A DNA stretch of 64,000 nt from contig DJGZ01000051.1 in the NCBI GenBank assembly GCA_002433025.1, positions 12,248 through 76,247 of the forward strand. The letters run 5' to 3'. Shown piece after piece: positions 9,441 to 19,427 of this stretch; within the stretch, counting starts at the first letter, position 1, and every line of letters begins with the position of its first letter. The DNA comes from Bacteroidales bacterium UBA5833. Its GTDB lineage: Bacteria > Bacteroidota > Bacteroidia > Bacteroidales > Lentimicrobiaceae. Position numbers and translations under genes: made by a program. Under the pieces are notes generated by a model. It saw nothing but the letters and a program-made list of their open reading frames with translations, searched no databases and was not told the DNA's origin.

Positions 9441-9448
9441 CAAAGGTA
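9441..9448 (-). promoter_or_regulatory. ybeY promoter -7 box
   Basis: Minus strand TACCTTTG fits TAnnTTTG and lies 21 bases upstream of the 9419 start codon, implying a very short leader. Confidence 0.6.
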
Positions 9449-9653
9449 CAATAAGTGCACGGGTTCACATATGCTCCCATCCGGTGTTTTTAAATGCATT
9501 TTCTGCATGCTGTGTCAATTGCCTTCCGGAAGATCATTTTTCCGGGTAAGGAAAATATTTTTCCGGCACCGGAAACCTCTTCACAGGCTTATGCGTATAA
9601 TAACTGTCTGGAAGTTTACCCTTTTTCAAAACCATAACAAAAATTATCCTGAA

Positions 9654-9950
9654 ATGAGAATGAATAAACTGAAAAGGACCGGAGCCGCTGTGCTCTTTTT
9701 ACTTTTTGCTTTCCTGTTACTCAGCAGTTGTGCCGATGTCACGCCCATAAAGGAGTGCGTGAAAGATGAACCTTACGGGTTCCTGAGCGGATTATGGCAC
9801 GGCGTGATCGCTCCGGTTTCATTTATCGGAAGCCTGATCAGTGATTCAATCGCCATGTATGCGGTAAACAACAACGGGGGCTGGTATGATTTCGGGTTTG
9901 TTCTCGGAGCAGGAATTTTATTTGGCGGAGGCAGCAGGGCAAGCCGGTGA
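9654..9950 (+). CDS. Small conserved lipoprotein of unknown function
   Basis: 98 residues from ATG 9654; ATG 9660 is possible. The frame is open further upstream to 9240, but that part is antisense to ybeY and lacks coding character. The N-terminus is Lys/Arg followed by a hydrophobic stretch and the lipobox LLSSC, so the mature protein is a lipid-anchored peptide of about 73 residues. The rest is glycine and aromatic rich with motifs GLWHGVIAP and YAVNNNGGWYDFGF and a hydrophobic end LGAGILFGGGS. I recall similar short proteins in other Bacteroidota but know no function. It stands alone on the plus strand between two minus-strand genes. Confidence 0.72.
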   Translation: MRMNKLKRTGAAVLFLLFAFLLLSSCADVTPIKECVKDEPYGFLSGLWHGVIAPVSFIGSLISDSIAMYAVNNNGGWYDFGFVLGAGILFGGGSRASR

Positions 9951-10022
9951 AAAGCCTGATCCGGATATTTCACAAAAAAGCCGGACAATGCCGGCTTTGT
10001 GATTTCAATATTCAGGTTGCAT

Positions 10023-13000
10023 TTATTGAACCTGACCCGGTATGGAAATAAAATATTCGTTTACCTTGTTGCGGTAATAATTCTTAAATGAAGGCGGAAT
10101 GGTTCGCAACAATTCTGTTTCCCTGGAGGGAAGCCCGATGCTGTCGAAAAACGATGCAGGATCCGGCCTGGGAATATCCCTGCCTTCATTTGATTCCCGC
10201 CTTTCTTCCTGTTCCCGCTGCATTTCTGCTTTTTCAGATTCAAGGAGACGCGTCAGTATTTCTTCCTGCCTGCGCATGGTTTCCTGGTTGATGATTTTGT
10301 TCACCAGTTCCGTCTCCGTCCTTTCCATATCCTGAATCATCTTATTCAGGCCTTTATCACTGAGCCTCCCCTCCTTTTGCATCTGATCGCGATACTCCTG
10401 AAGTTGTTTTCGCAATGATTCCTGCTCAGCAGCCATCCTGGCCAGTTGTTCGCTCATGCCACTGCGACCTGTTTTACCCTCTTGTCCTTTGCCCTCCTGC
10501 ATGCTTTTTTTCATTGCCTCCATCTGCTGGTTTAGTTTTTCCTGCATCTGGCGCATCGATTTCATGGAGGGTTTGCCCTGACCCGGCATCGGGCAGCTCT
10601 TTCCTGATTTGCCCGAAGATTTCATGGCCATATTCTGCTGCATCTGCTTAAGCGATTCCGCTAGCATTAAAGCAAGGTTGTTCACAGAGGTCATGGTATA
10701 CTGCTGCTTGTTAAGTACCGTTGAAACAACCCGGTTGTGAAGGGCCTCCATGGCCTGGTTGATATTGTCGTTGATCGCTGAAATTTCCCTGTTAACAAAG
10801 GATTCTATCATGGATTGGCGTTTGCTGAGGGCAAAAAGTGAATCTTCAATCATAAGCAGGTTGTCCTTAATGGCTTTTTGCTTTTCAATAATCCCGGCAT
10901 ATTTCGGATCATTGCGTTTCAATTTCGACAGTTCATCCATCACAGACTCCTGATCGAATGAAGTTCTGACCAGATTTTCAAGTATGATACGCAACGCTTC
11001 GATATCTTCTCCCAGGGCCTCCTCTTCCATTTCCTGCTGCATATCTGAAAGCATTTCGCCCATCTTTTCCATTTTGTCCGACGCATCTTTCTGCTGGCCC
11101 GAAGCCTGTTTCATCTGTTTTTTTTCAAGGCTCTCTTCCGACTGATCCAGATCCTTCTGAATTTCCTGTTGCTTGCCTTCCGGATTTGAAAAGTTATTCG
11201 GTTCTTCTAGCGATTTATTCTTTTCCTGCAGATCTTTCAGATCCTCCCTGATTTTATCAAATTTTTCACTGATTTTCTTTTGTTCTTCACCCAATTGGTC
11301 TGAGTCCTTTTTATCTGCAGCCCCGGTCTCTTCTGACAGTTTTTTCTGTTCACCGGCCAACGCCTTTAGTTTGTCAATGGTTTCTGTCAGTTTCTTATCA
11401 AACTCAAGCTGTTTGAATAACTCAAGATTCCTGTCGAGATTCTTCTCAAGATCTTCCGTACTGAACTTTAACTTATCCATTACCTCATTCAGCTTGTTTT
11501 TATCCAGGTTATCCATCATTTGCTGAAGCTCTTCAAATAACTTCTTCATCTCATCCGTCATGATCTCTTCAAAGAGTTTCTCCAGCTGCTGCTGTTTCTC
11601 AAGAATATTTTCATTTACATCCTTGTACTGCGATTCTTTCTGATTCGACTTTTCGTATTGCTCTTTCATCTGCTCTACCTGCTTCTGAAGGTTTTTCTGA
11701 CGGTCGAGCAGGTCCTGAATCTGCTTTTTCTCCTGATAATTCAGGTTTTTTTTATCGAAAAGGTTCTTATTGAGACTTTCTATTTCCTTCTGAATGGATC
11801 TTGCTTCGTCCAGACTCTTCTCAAGTTCGCTCTTCACATTCTCCTGATTCTTTTTTACCATTTCCTCTATTTCCTGCAATGAAGGAATCCGGAAACTCAT
11901 CTTATGGGATCTGGTGGATTTGTTTCCGTTCACCCCGTCATTGTCCCAAACCTGAAAATAGTATTCAGCCTCATCGCCGGGAACAAGCCCGGCAGTAGAA
12001 AGGTCAAAATAATGATAGAACGCCTGCTGTACATTCTGCTTGTCAATCGGTACCGTTACCGAAGTTTCCGCTGAATTTGTGCCTTCTCCGGTTTTTCTGG
12101 ACAACCTGAATTCAAGTCTGCTGAATCCATAGTCATCCTTGATCAAGCCCCTGAAATACAATCTGTTATCGTAAATGGTATCCCTGTATTCTTCAACATT
12201 GATAACAGGGTAAACATCAGGTATTACATTGATAAAGAATGACATAGAGTCTGATCCGGTCATAAATTCATTTTCAACGCTTACACCGTAATCAACCGGG
12301 TTCATTAATCTGGCTTTAGTAGTAAATACATTATTCTTATCCGTTTGGAGTGCCCTGGTTTGTTTACCGAGCCGGAAATTGATAAGCCGGGTATCTCTTG
12401 TATAAAATTTCCATGTTACGTTGGTTCCCTGAGGAATGACAATATCGCCGGAATTGGAGACGGACTCAGGTTTAATTCCGGTATAAGACGGATAGTCCAG
12501 TTCCAGATTAAAATTCAGGATGGTAGGCCTTGGAAGAACAAGCAGTTCATATTCTGATGATTGGTAACCTCCGGCAAGAAAGCGGAAGTACTGGTTTTTC
12601 TGAAGCTTCTTAAAGGTGAAAGAATATTCCAGTTTTGATTCCTGCTGCATCCTGAATTCGCTTCCTTCAGATACCAGATAAACCTGATCGGGAATCTCTT
12701 CTCCTTTCACCGTAACCCTTAGTACAAAATCTTCCTGTTGTATGGCGGTTAAGGTTTCATTTTCAATGTGAAGCGTGAATGGAAGCGGTTTTGCAAAGGT
12801 TTCGCCGTACCTGATCAGACGTTTGCCCGGCTCTGTGATGCTGGATGGGGCAAGCATCAGGATGGCCAGCAAAATTATTACGGGTGGCAGGGCATAAGGG
12901 AGGTACCTTTTGTTTTTGCTCAGGTCGATGGCTGAGAGAAAGGGCAAAGGCCGGAGTTGTGCGGCCTTCTGATTTATCCCGGCGAGGATCAGTTCATCGG

Positions 13001-13373
13001 GGGCAGGGCTTGCCTGGGCGAGCTTATGCAATTGCAGGGTATTCAGCAGGCTGTCTTTCACTTCCGAAAAGTGTTTGCCGATGATTTCTGCAGCAAGTTC
13101 GTGAGAGATGCGTTTGCCCGCCTTGTTGAGCTTCAGTAGCGGAACCGCGACATACCTGCCCAGGATAAATACCGCCCCGGCCAGATAGCTGTAAAACAGC
13201 ACGGTTCTTACCGGGGGTGAAAACCAGGCAAAGGATTCGAGCAGGGCAATGATCAGGAAAAATGATCCAAGCAAGGCAATGCTGTATAGCAATCCCTTGA
13301 TTAACTGATTTTTGTAATACTTTCTGATGAAAGCATCCAGTTTATCAATGAGTATGTTATAGTGATCGTTCAT
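10023..13373 (-). CDS. DUF4175-family membrane protein with long coiled coil
   Basis: 1116 residues. Three membrane helices lie near the N-terminus (about 25-50, 60-85, 150-170). Then comes an extracytoplasmic beta-rich region to about residue 490, and then several hundred residues of Lys/Glu/Gln-rich heptads (roughly 500-1060) that should form long coiled coils. The C-terminus ends in a short conserved segment, SFFDSIGLPSRETELLR. This arrangement matches the DUF4175 family of Bacteroidota; its function is not established. It has its own promoter at 13449-13456 and lies upstream of the ybeY-mnmG run on the same strand. Confidence 0.85.
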   Translation of the reverse strand: MNDHYNILIDKLDAFIRKYYKNQLIKGLLYSIALLGSFFLIIALLESFAWFSPPVRTVLFYSYLAGAVFILGRYVAVPLLKLNKAGKRISHELAAEIIGKHFSEVKDSLLNTLQLHKLAQASPAPDELILAGINQKAAQLRPLPFLSAIDLSKNKRYLPYALPPVIILLAILMLAPSSITEPGKRLIRYGETFAKPLPFTLHIENETLTAIQQEDFVLRVTVKGEEIPDQVYLVSEGSEFRMQQESKLEYSFTFKKLQKNQYFRFLAGGYQSSEYELLVLPRPTILNFNLELDYPSYTGIKPESVSNSGDIVIPQGTNVTWKFYTRDTRLINFRLGKQTRALQTDKNNVFTTKARLMNPVDYGVSVENEFMTGSDSMSFFINVIPDVYPVINVEEYRDTIYDNRLYFRGLIKDDYGFSRLEFRLSRKTGEGTNSAETSVTVPIDKQNVQQAFYHYFDLSTAGLVPGDEAEYYFQVWDNDGVNGNKSTRSHKMSFRIPSLQEIEEMVKKNQENVKSELEKSLDEARSIQKEIESLNKNLFDKKNLNYQEKKQIQDLLDRQKNLQKQVEQMKEQYEKSNQKESQYKDVNENILEKQQQLEKLFEEIMTDEMKKLFEELQQMMDNLDKNKLNEVMDKLKFSTEDLEKNLDRNLELFKQLEFDKKLTETIDKLKALAGEQKKLSEETGAADKKDSDQLGEEQKKISEKFDKIREDLKDLQEKNKSLEEPNNFSNPEGKQQEIQKDLDQSEESLEKKQMKQASGQQKDASDKMEKMGEMLSDMQQEMEEEALGEDIEALRIILENLVRTSFDQESVMDELSKLKRNDPKYAGIIEKQKAIKDNLLMIEDSLFALSKRQSMIESFVNREISAINDNINQAMEALHNRVVSTVLNKQQYTMTSVNNLALMLAESLKQMQQNMAMKSSGKSGKSCPMPGQGKPSMKSMRQMQEKLNQQMEAMKKSMQEGKGQEGKTGRSGMSEQLARMAAEQESLRKQLQEYRDQMQKEGRLSDKGLNKMIQDMERTETELVNKIINQETMRRQEEILTRLLESEKAEMQREQEERRESNEGRDIPRPDPASFFDSIGLPSRETELLRTIPPSFKNYYRNKVNEYFISIPGQVQ

Positions 13374-13448
13374 GGGTTTCTGGCAGATTTCGTCCGGCCG
13401 GGCATATTATGTATAACGCTGCCCGCAGCGGGATGTTTTTCTCCGTTA

Positions 13449-13456
13449 CAAAAGTA
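13449..13456 (-). promoter_or_regulatory. Promoter of the DUF4175 gene
   Basis: Minus strand -7 box TACTTTTG with a TTG 21 bases further upstream as -33 element, 76 bases before the start codon. Confidence 0.6.
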
Positions 13457-13518
13457 AGGATTCGGTCTGTTGAAAATCAATCTTATCCGTTGGTAATCTG
13501 AAACCGGGATGCCCGGAT

Positions 13519-15660
13519 TTATTTTGCATCGTAAACCTCTATCCCGCTCCAGTCGTCGGGAATACCTTTCTGAATATTGGTACGGCAACGGTTTACATAA
13601 AAAGCAGCCACCGAATCCTGCTGATTGATTTTAACGATTTCGCTGAATACTTCGAGTGCCTCTTCAAATTTCCTGTTTTTATAGAGGTCTATGCCCTTGC
13701 CAAATAGAGATTTGGTCTCTATTTTCAGTGCTTTTACCTCTTCGGGATCACCGTCCAGCACTTCAAAAACATATACCGCTTCTTTTTTGCCTTTCACCCT
13801 GGCAACATCAAGAAAGCGGAAGTTGTATTTACCGGGATTTTCGAGTTTGATCAGGGTATCTTCACTGATAATGATCGAGGTATGATAAATTTTGGTCAGA
13901 CCTTCAAGCCGTGAAGCCAGGTTAACGGCATCCGAGATCACGGTTCCGTCCATTCTCCCCTCGCCTCCAACCACGCCAAGCATAAGGTTTCCGGTGTGAA
14001 TTCCAATGCCTGAATCTACGGTGGGTTTACCCTGATCGATGCGGTCGAGGTTGAAACGGGCCAGCGTCTGCCGCATTTCAATGGCCGCATCTATGGCATC
14101 ATCAACCTTATCGTGGAACAACGCCATAATCGAGTCACCGATGAATTTGTCAATAAATCCGTTGTTCTGCCTGATAACAGGTTCCATGTAACCCAGGTAA
14201 TGATTGATAAAATCAAAATTCTCCTTAGGCGACATTTCTTCCGATATCTCGGTAAAACCGCGGATATCAGAAAACAGCACCGACATTTCCTTTTGAACCT
14301 GATCGCCCAGCTGAATATCCACAAAATCCTGTTTGCCCAGAAATTCAAGGAACTGATTGGGAACAAAGCGGGAGTAAGCCTCATTCATCCTTGATATCCT
14401 GAAAATATACTCACGCAGCCGCGAAGTCATCTGATTGTAGCCCTCCGACATCACTCCGATTTCATCATTGGTGCGGACGATCGTATAATTGTCGAGCATC
14501 CCCTCCCCCGTTTTTTGCATACTGTTTACCAGTTCATTCACCGGTCTCACGATATCGGCGGTTGACCAGTTCACAAAAAAGAGGATATAGATAAATGAAA
14601 CCAGGATACCGCTGAAGATTCCGATAAACATCAGGGCATTGTCTAAAGCGCTGATATAGTAGAATCCTTTTAAATCCTCATTATTCTGCAGTTCAAAATC
14701 AGGGCCCATAAAGTCAACCAGCCGGCCAAGCATAATGCGCATTTCCGAAGCGCTGACTTCGCCCATCTCTCTGATGGGCGTCAGGCTCAGGATAAGATAA
14801 AGGAGTACAATTGTAAGCGGCAGCAAAGTAGTCATTGCGCTGGCGATATAGAGCCTGTTACGGATTTTTCCCGGATTCTTCCCGAAAATCCTTTTCTGAA
14901 GCTCTTCCCGTGTGTATATATACTCAATATATTTTATATGAACACGGTGTTTCTGCCAGAAATAGATAAAAAGCACCGTAAGCAGTGATGCCACCAATGA
15001 AATAAACAGGTAGTTCGAAAACATTCTCCGGCTGATCGGGTCATTCAGCATTTCGGGGGTTTGCAACTGGTAAATCATAAGACCGTGAACAATGCTGAAA
15101 GCAAGCAAAACGATCCCTGAATTGATCAGTGGCGTATAGAGTAAAAACCGCCGGCAGTAGCGGTAAAGTTTAGGTGATATCCTCCGTCCTTTGCGTTTCC
15201 GGTTAAAGTAACGCCGGAAAGGAATGTTGATGGCAAACCCGGTAATGGTGCTGAACAGGATTACAATTTTGAACAGGGAGGAAAAAGTATCTGAAAAAGC
15301 CGATGAGGTATTGTTTCCGGGTGAATTACCCACCTGAATGTTAATTCCGCCTGACTTCTTTTCCCTGTTTGGGCTGTCCGCATCAGCGGAAATATTTTCA
15401 TCAGGGGGAATATCCCGGTCATAGATATTTTTCCGTGCCGAAAATGCTTCAGCCTCCAGGGCAAGAGTATCTGCAGTCAACTGTGAAACATTCAGTGAAT
15501 CTGTTTCCTGCATATTTCTGAAAACGCCCTTTTCGGTGAGTTGCGGAAAGCTTTTAAGCAGCATAAATACCAGCATCGGGAATACCAGCATGAAGTACAG
15601 CAGTATGGGAAATAAGAAGACCCTGCCGATACGGTATTTCGGAACCCTGGATTTTGCCAT
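13519..15660 (-). CDS. Membrane-bound adenylate cyclase (class III) with HAMP and TPR-like tail
   Basis: 713 residues. Six hydrophobic segments (about 11-36 and then between 120 and 385) lead into a HAMP linker (RPVNELVNSMQKTGEG) and a class III cyclase domain at about 455-640. Metal-binding aspartates are in FSDIRGF and FIGDSIM. The substrate-specifying pair is Lys (FIDKFIGD) plus Asp (GRMDGTV), which favours ATP over GTP. The Asn/Arg of NLASRLE needed for catalysis are present. So active cAMP synthesis is expected, driven by a membrane or periplasmic signal. The last 70 residues look like a TPR pair. It is divergently arranged with gltX and has its own promoter at 15724-15731. Confidence 0.92.
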   Translation of the reverse strand: MAKSRVPKYRIGRVFLFPILLYFMLVFPMLVFMLLKSFPQLTEKGVFRNMQETDSLNVSQLTADTLALEAEAFSARKNIYDRDIPPDENISADADSPNREKKSGGINIQVGNSPGNNTSSAFSDTFSSLFKIVILFSTITGFAINIPFRRYFNRKRKGRRISPKLYRYCRRFLLYTPLINSGIVLLAFSIVHGLMIYQLQTPEMLNDPISRRMFSNYLFISLVASLLTVLFIYFWQKHRVHIKYIEYIYTREELQKRIFGKNPGKIRNRLYIASAMTTLLPLTIVLLYLILSLTPIREMGEVSASEMRIMLGRLVDFMGPDFELQNNEDLKGFYYISALDNALMFIGIFSGILVSFIYILFFVNWSTADIVRPVNELVNSMQKTGEGMLDNYTIVRTNDEIGVMSEGYNQMTSRLREYIFRISRMNEAYSRFVPNQFLEFLGKQDFVDIQLGDQVQKEMSVLFSDIRGFTEISEEMSPKENFDFINHYLGYMEPVIRQNNGFIDKFIGDSIMALFHDKVDDAIDAAIEMRQTLARFNLDRIDQGKPTVDSGIGIHTGNLMLGVVGGEGRMDGTVISDAVNLASRLEGLTKIYHTSIIISEDTLIKLENPGKYNFRFLDVARVKGKKEAVYVFEVLDGDPEEVKALKIETKSLFGKGIDLYKNRKFEEALEVFSEIVKINQQDSVAAFYVNRCRTNIQKGIPDDWSGIEVYDAK

Positions 15661-15723
15661 TGAATTTTTGCCTGAATTTCAGGAAACCTTATTGGTAATA
15701 TTGGTTTAACGCTTAGGGAAATA

Positions 15724-15731
15724 CAAAGTTA
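15724..15731 (-). promoter_or_regulatory. Promoter of the adenylate cyclase gene
   Basis: Minus strand TAACTTTG matches TAnnTTTG, 63 bases upstream of the cyclase start in the region shared with the divergent gltX promoter. The surroundings are very AT-rich. Confidence 0.55.
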
Positions 15732-15812
15732 CATTAAAAAATGTCAATAATATGTTAATATTTTTTAAACAAACATTATTGAAATTTCAGGCAGGTCTTC
15801 GGATGAAGCCTG

Positions 15813-15846
15813 TTGTAAAACCGAAAGAGCCGATTCCCTATCTTTG
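15813..15846 (+). promoter_or_regulatory. gltX promoter
   Basis: -7 box TATCTTTG at 15839-15846 with TTG at 15813-15815 as -33 element (spacer 23). It lies 20 bases upstream of the gltX start codon and has no counterpart for the genes behind gltX, so it may drive the whole plus-strand run to 22367. Confidence 0.65.
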
Positions 15847-15866
15847 CAGCTCATAAAAAATCTGTA

Positions 15867-17384
15867 ATGAAAGAAGTAAGAGTTAGGTTTGCCCCAAGCC
15901 CGACCGGTCCGCTGCACATCGGTGGCGTGCGTACTGCTTTGTATAACTATCTGTTTGCCAGAAAACATCATGGAAAGTTTCTGCTGCGCATAGAGGATAC
16001 CGATCAGACCCGTTATGTTCCCGGAGCGGAAGATTATATTATTGAATCGCTGAAATGGTGCGGGATTACTTACGATGAAGGCGTAGGAATTGGCGGCCCC
16101 CATTCACCTTATCGTCAGAGCGAACGAAAGGAATTATATCGTCAGTATGCCGATCAGCTGGTAAAGGAAGGTCATGCCTACTACGCGTTCGACACACCCG
16201 AGGCCCTCGAGGAGATGCGCGAAAGGCTGAAAGCCCGGGGCGTGGCTACTCCGCAATACGATGCTTTTACCCGGCTGGATATGACCAACTCTCTTACCCT
16301 GAGCGAGGAGGAATGCCTGAAACGGATAGCTTCAGGCGAACAATATGTTATCAGGATTCTTATTCCCGCCGATGAGGAGATTCTGGTGAATGACCTGATC
16401 CGGGGCGAAGTAAGCGTTCACTCTTCCCGCCTCGACGATAAGGTGTTGTTCAAATCTGATGGCATGCCCACCTATCACCTGGCCAATATCGTCGACGATC
16501 ACCTGATGGAAATTACCCACGTGATCAGGGGCGAGGAGTGGCTGCCATCGGCGCCGCTGCATGTGCTTTTATACAAATATCTCGGGTGGGTACCCCCGCA
16601 GTTTGCGCACCTTCCGCTACTGCTCAAGCCCGACGGCAACGGTAAGCTGAGCAAGCGCGACGGCGACCGCCTCGGATTCCCGGTATTCCCGCTGCGCTGG
16701 ACCGACCCCGTAAGCGGAGAAGTTTCGTCAGGATACCGTGAATCGGGCTACCTGCCGCAGGCTTTTATCAATATGCTGGCCCTGCTGGGATGGAATCCCG
16801 GTACCGAGCAGGAGGTGTTCAGCATGGATGAACTGGTGGAACTGTTCTCCATCGAAAGGGTCGGGAAATCGGGATCCAAATTCGATCCCGAAAAGGCAAA
16901 ATGGTTCAACCACCATTACCTCTCTGCACTTGATAATGCAAATGTGGCAGCCCTGCTCGGAAATTTGCTCGAAGAAAAAGGGCTTGATGCATCACAGGAG
17001 TATATTCAGGAAGTTGTAGCCCTTACAAAGGAAAGAGCTGTACTTATTCCCGACCTTTATGAACAGTCGTGGTTCTTCTTCTCGGCACCTGATACGTACG
17101 ACGAAAAAGTGGTTCAGAAATTCTGGAAACCCGAAACCCCTGCCCTTCTTAAAAATCTGGCAGACCTTCTGAAACAAACCGTTGATTTCTCAGCGGAAAG
17201 CCTGGAGACGTCGATCAAAGCCTTTATTCATGATAGTGGTCTCGGTATGGGTCAGGTAATGAATACCCTCCGTCTGGTGCTTGTTGGCGGAAGCTTCGGA
17301 CCAGGTGTTGCGGCCATTATTGCCACCCTTGGCAGGGAGGAAACCCTGAAACGGATTTCCAGGGCTGCGGAAATTATTCAGTAG
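15867..17384 (+). CDS. gltX: Glutamyl-tRNA synthetase
   Basis: Charges tRNA-Glu with glutamate. 505 residues. The class I signatures are clear: PSPTGPLHIGGVRTALYN (HIGH variant, residues about 10-27) and KLSKRDGDRLGF (KMSKS loop, about 258). The C-terminal anticodon-binding helical domain is complete. Because a separate glnS is present at 25-27 kb, a discriminating enzyme specific for tRNA-Glu is expected rather than the misacylating kind. It leads a plus-strand run of five genes separated by 38 bases, 55 bases and then two overlaps. Confidence 0.97.
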   Translation: MKEVRVRFAPSPTGPLHIGGVRTALYNYLFARKHHGKFLLRIEDTDQTRYVPGAEDYIIESLKWCGITYDEGVGIGGPHSPYRQSERKELYRQYADQLVKEGHAYYAFDTPEALEEMRERLKARGVATPQYDAFTRLDMTNSLTLSEEECLKRIASGEQYVIRILIPADEEILVNDLIRGEVSVHSSRLDDKVLFKSDGMPTYHLANIVDDHLMEITHVIRGEEWLPSAPLHVLLYKYLGWVPPQFAHLPLLLKPDGNGKLSKRDGDRLGFPVFPLRWTDPVSGEVSSGYRESGYLPQAFINMLALLGWNPGTEQEVFSMDELVELFSIERVGKSGSKFDPEKAKWFNHHYLSALDNANVAALLGNLLEEKGLDASQEYIQEVVALTKERAVLIPDLYEQSWFFFSAPDTYDEKVVQKFWKPETPALLKNLADLLKQTVDFSAESLETSIKAFIHDSGLGMGQVMNTLRLVLVGGSFGPGVAAIIATLGREETLKRISRAAEIIQ

Positions 17385-17422
17385 AACAGGAATAACAGTT
17401 GTTTTAAAATATTTAAGTTGCC

Positions 17423-17935
17423 GTGAACGGAGATCCGCTGCTTTATCAGAAACTGGATGAACTGGGTATTCCCTTCGAATATCACGAGCACCCCCCGGCG
17501 CCTACCATTGAAATCGCGGTACAGTACTGGAAGGATATAGAGGAAACCTCCCACTGCAAGAATCTTTTTTTCAGGAATCACAAAGGAAACCGGCATTACC
17601 TGGTGATAGTTGATCACCGCCGCTCACTGGCCATTCACGATCTGGAAAAGAGGCTGAAACAGGGTAAACTGAGTTTTGCCTCCGGGGAGCGCATGCAACG
17701 TTACCTGGGGCTGAACCCAGGCTCGGTTTCTCCGTTCGGGCTCATTCACGATCCCGCTCAGCATGTGTATCTGTTTCTGGATAAAAACCTGAAAAATCTG
17801 CCGAAAATCAGTTTTCACCCGAACGATAATACTGCATCCCTGGTAATCCGGTTCAGCGATTTTCTGCGATTTCTGGATCATTGCGGCAACGGATACGAGT
17901 TTATAGAACTCTATTCGCCGGAGGATGTGATGTAA
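17423..17935 (+). CDS. Prolyl-tRNA editing protein, ProX/YbaK type
   Basis: 170 residues, starting at GTG 17423 (no in-frame ATG fits). The fold is the YbaK/ProX deacylase domain, which hydrolyses mischarged Ala- or Cys-tRNA-Pro in trans. The expected landmarks are there: the KNLFF strand with the conserved Lys, the NPGSVSPFGL loop, and the FHPNDNTASL segment. It follows gltX by 38 bases and is probably cotranscribed, so the link is translation quality control. Whether it edits Ala- or Cys-tRNA-Pro cannot be decided here. Confidence 0.85.
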   Translation: MNGDPLLYQKLDELGIPFEYHEHPPAPTIEIAVQYWKDIEETSHCKNLFFRNHKGNRHYLVIVDHRRSLAIHDLEKRLKQGKLSFASGERMQRYLGLNPGSVSPFGLIHDPAQHVYLFLDKNLKNLPKISFHPNDNTASLVIRFSDFLRFLDHCGNGYEFIELYSPEDVM

Positions 17936-17990
17936 GGGACGAAGCCGGGCAGGAAGGCATTGTCCGTGGCTGCCGAACAAACAGTAACAG

Positions 17991-19427
17991 ATGAAACCCT
18001 GGAAAATTGCGCTGTTTATTTTGCTGGTAATGGGCGGGCTTCTGCTGGCCACCCTCTTCAGCCGTCCGGTAAACCTTCCGGGAATGCGCAGTGAAGACGG
18101 GTTTGCCGGCGGAAAATTTCTGATCAAATATCCAACCCTTAACACCTTTCTGGAAACCGGCGCCCCTGTAATGAATACCCGGGTGGATTCCGTAATCACC
18201 CTTGCCGGGAAACCCGACGGGGAACTGCGGACCTCTCCTCCTGATTTTTCATCCATTGATACCGCAGGGCTTGAGCGGATTGTTTATCCCGCCGGGGATC
18301 CCGGATTTCCTGTTCGTCTCCGCGCTTTGTTTGAAGGTGAATCATGCAGGATTCTGCATTACGGCGATTCACAGCTCGAAGGCGACCGCATATCCGGTTA
18401 CCTGCGGCAGCGGCTGCAAGCCATTTTTGGTGGCAGCGGTCCGGGATTCATTCCCATAAAACAGGTTTACGAACAGATGGCCGCCCACGTTACCGTGAGC
18501 GATAACTGGGAACGCCTGGCAGCATTTGATCCCACACAGGAGCCTGTCGGCGATAAAAATTACGGACTGTACGCTTCATTTTCAAGATTTTCAGGAAATC
18601 CGTCGCCTTCTTCCGATTCATCCGCCGGCAAAAAAATGCCCCCGAAATCCACTTTTATACGGATAAATCCATCTTACAGCACCTACCCTGCCCTGAGGAG
18701 ATTCAATACAATTGGCCTTCATTACGGAAATGCAGATACTCCTGTGAAAGTTGTAGTACGTTCGGGCGACTCCGTTGTTAATGAAACTGCCCTGATTGCC
18801 GATGGGGCGTATCATTGCCTTGAAATCCGCCCGGGCGGCACCCCGGAGGAGCTGACTTTTATTTTTGGAGGCGGATCAAGCCCTGATTTCTACGGCCTTA
18901 CCCTCGACGGAGAAAAAGGAATCAGCCTGGACAATATCGCCATGCGCGGGGCCTCGGGCACCGTTTTCAGCAGGTTGAATCCCGATGCTTTCAGAGCTAT
19001 GGCCGGACGCCTGAAACCGGAAGTGCTGATTTTTCAATATGGTGGAAATACCGTGCCATATATGAATGATTCTGCTGCCATTGATGAATACACACGATTC
19101 CTTACCGGAAACATCCGATGGGTGAAGAGGCAGATTCCTGATGCCCTGGTTCTTTTTATCGGACCGGGCGATATGAGTACTATGGTTAACGGAAATATGG
19201 TAACCTATCCCCTCCTGCCCTATCTGGATGTGAAGCTCAGGGAGGCCTGCAGCAGCAACGGATGGGCTTTCTGGAGCATGTTCAGGGCTATGGGCGGGGA
19301 AAATGCCATGCCGGCATGGGTTGATCAGGGACTTGCCGCTACCGATTACACACACTTTTCACCCAAAGGCTCCCGGCTGATTGCTGAACTCTTTTTTACT
19401 TCACTCTACCTCGACCTGATGCGATGA
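17991..19427 (+). CDS. Membrane-anchored SGNH-hydrolase-like protein (acylation cassette, first gene)
   Basis: 478 residues. An N-terminal hydrophobic helix (KIALFILLVMGGLLLATLF) anchors or exports it. SGNH blocks are present: block I YGDSQ with nucleophile Ser127, a block III-like FQYGGN, and block V DYTHFSPKG carrying the Asp-His pair. So a functional esterase or acyltransferase site on the outer face is likely. It overlaps the next gene by 4 bases (ATGA), which in turn overlaps an MBOAT acyltransferase. This trio resembles AlgI with AlgJ/AlgX or DltB with DltD, where MBOAT brings an acyl group across the membrane and the SGNH protein transfers it to a glycan. The target glycan is unknown. 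Confidence 0.85.
   Translation: MKPWKIALFILLVMGGLLLATLFSRPVNLPGMRSEDGFAGGKFLIKYPTLNTFLETGAPVMNTRVDSVITLAGKPDGELRTSPPDFSSIDTAGLERIVYPAGDPGFPVRLRALFEGESCRILHYGDSQLEGDRISGYLRQRLQAIFGGSGPGFIPIKQVYEQMAAHVTVSDNWERLAAFDPTQEPVGDKNYGLYASFSRFSGNPSPSSDSSAGKKMPPKSTFIRINPSYSTYPALRRFNTIGLHYGNADTPVKVVVRSGDSVVNETALIADGAYHCLEIRPGGTPEELTFIFGGGSSPDFYGLTLDGEKGISLDNIAMRGASGTVFSRLNPDAFRAMAGRLKPEVLIFQYGGNTVPYMNDSAAIDEYTRFLTGNIRWVKRQIPDALVLFIGPGDMSTMVNGNMVTYPLLPYLDVKLREACSSNGWAFWSMFRAMGGENAMPAWVDQGLAATDYTHFSPKGSRLIAELFFTSLYLDLMR

Noticed and set aside
9240..9653. Long N-terminal extension of the small lipoprotein frame
   Set aside because: It runs antisense through ybeY and its promoter, has no coding character, and would bury the lipoprotein signal inside the protein.
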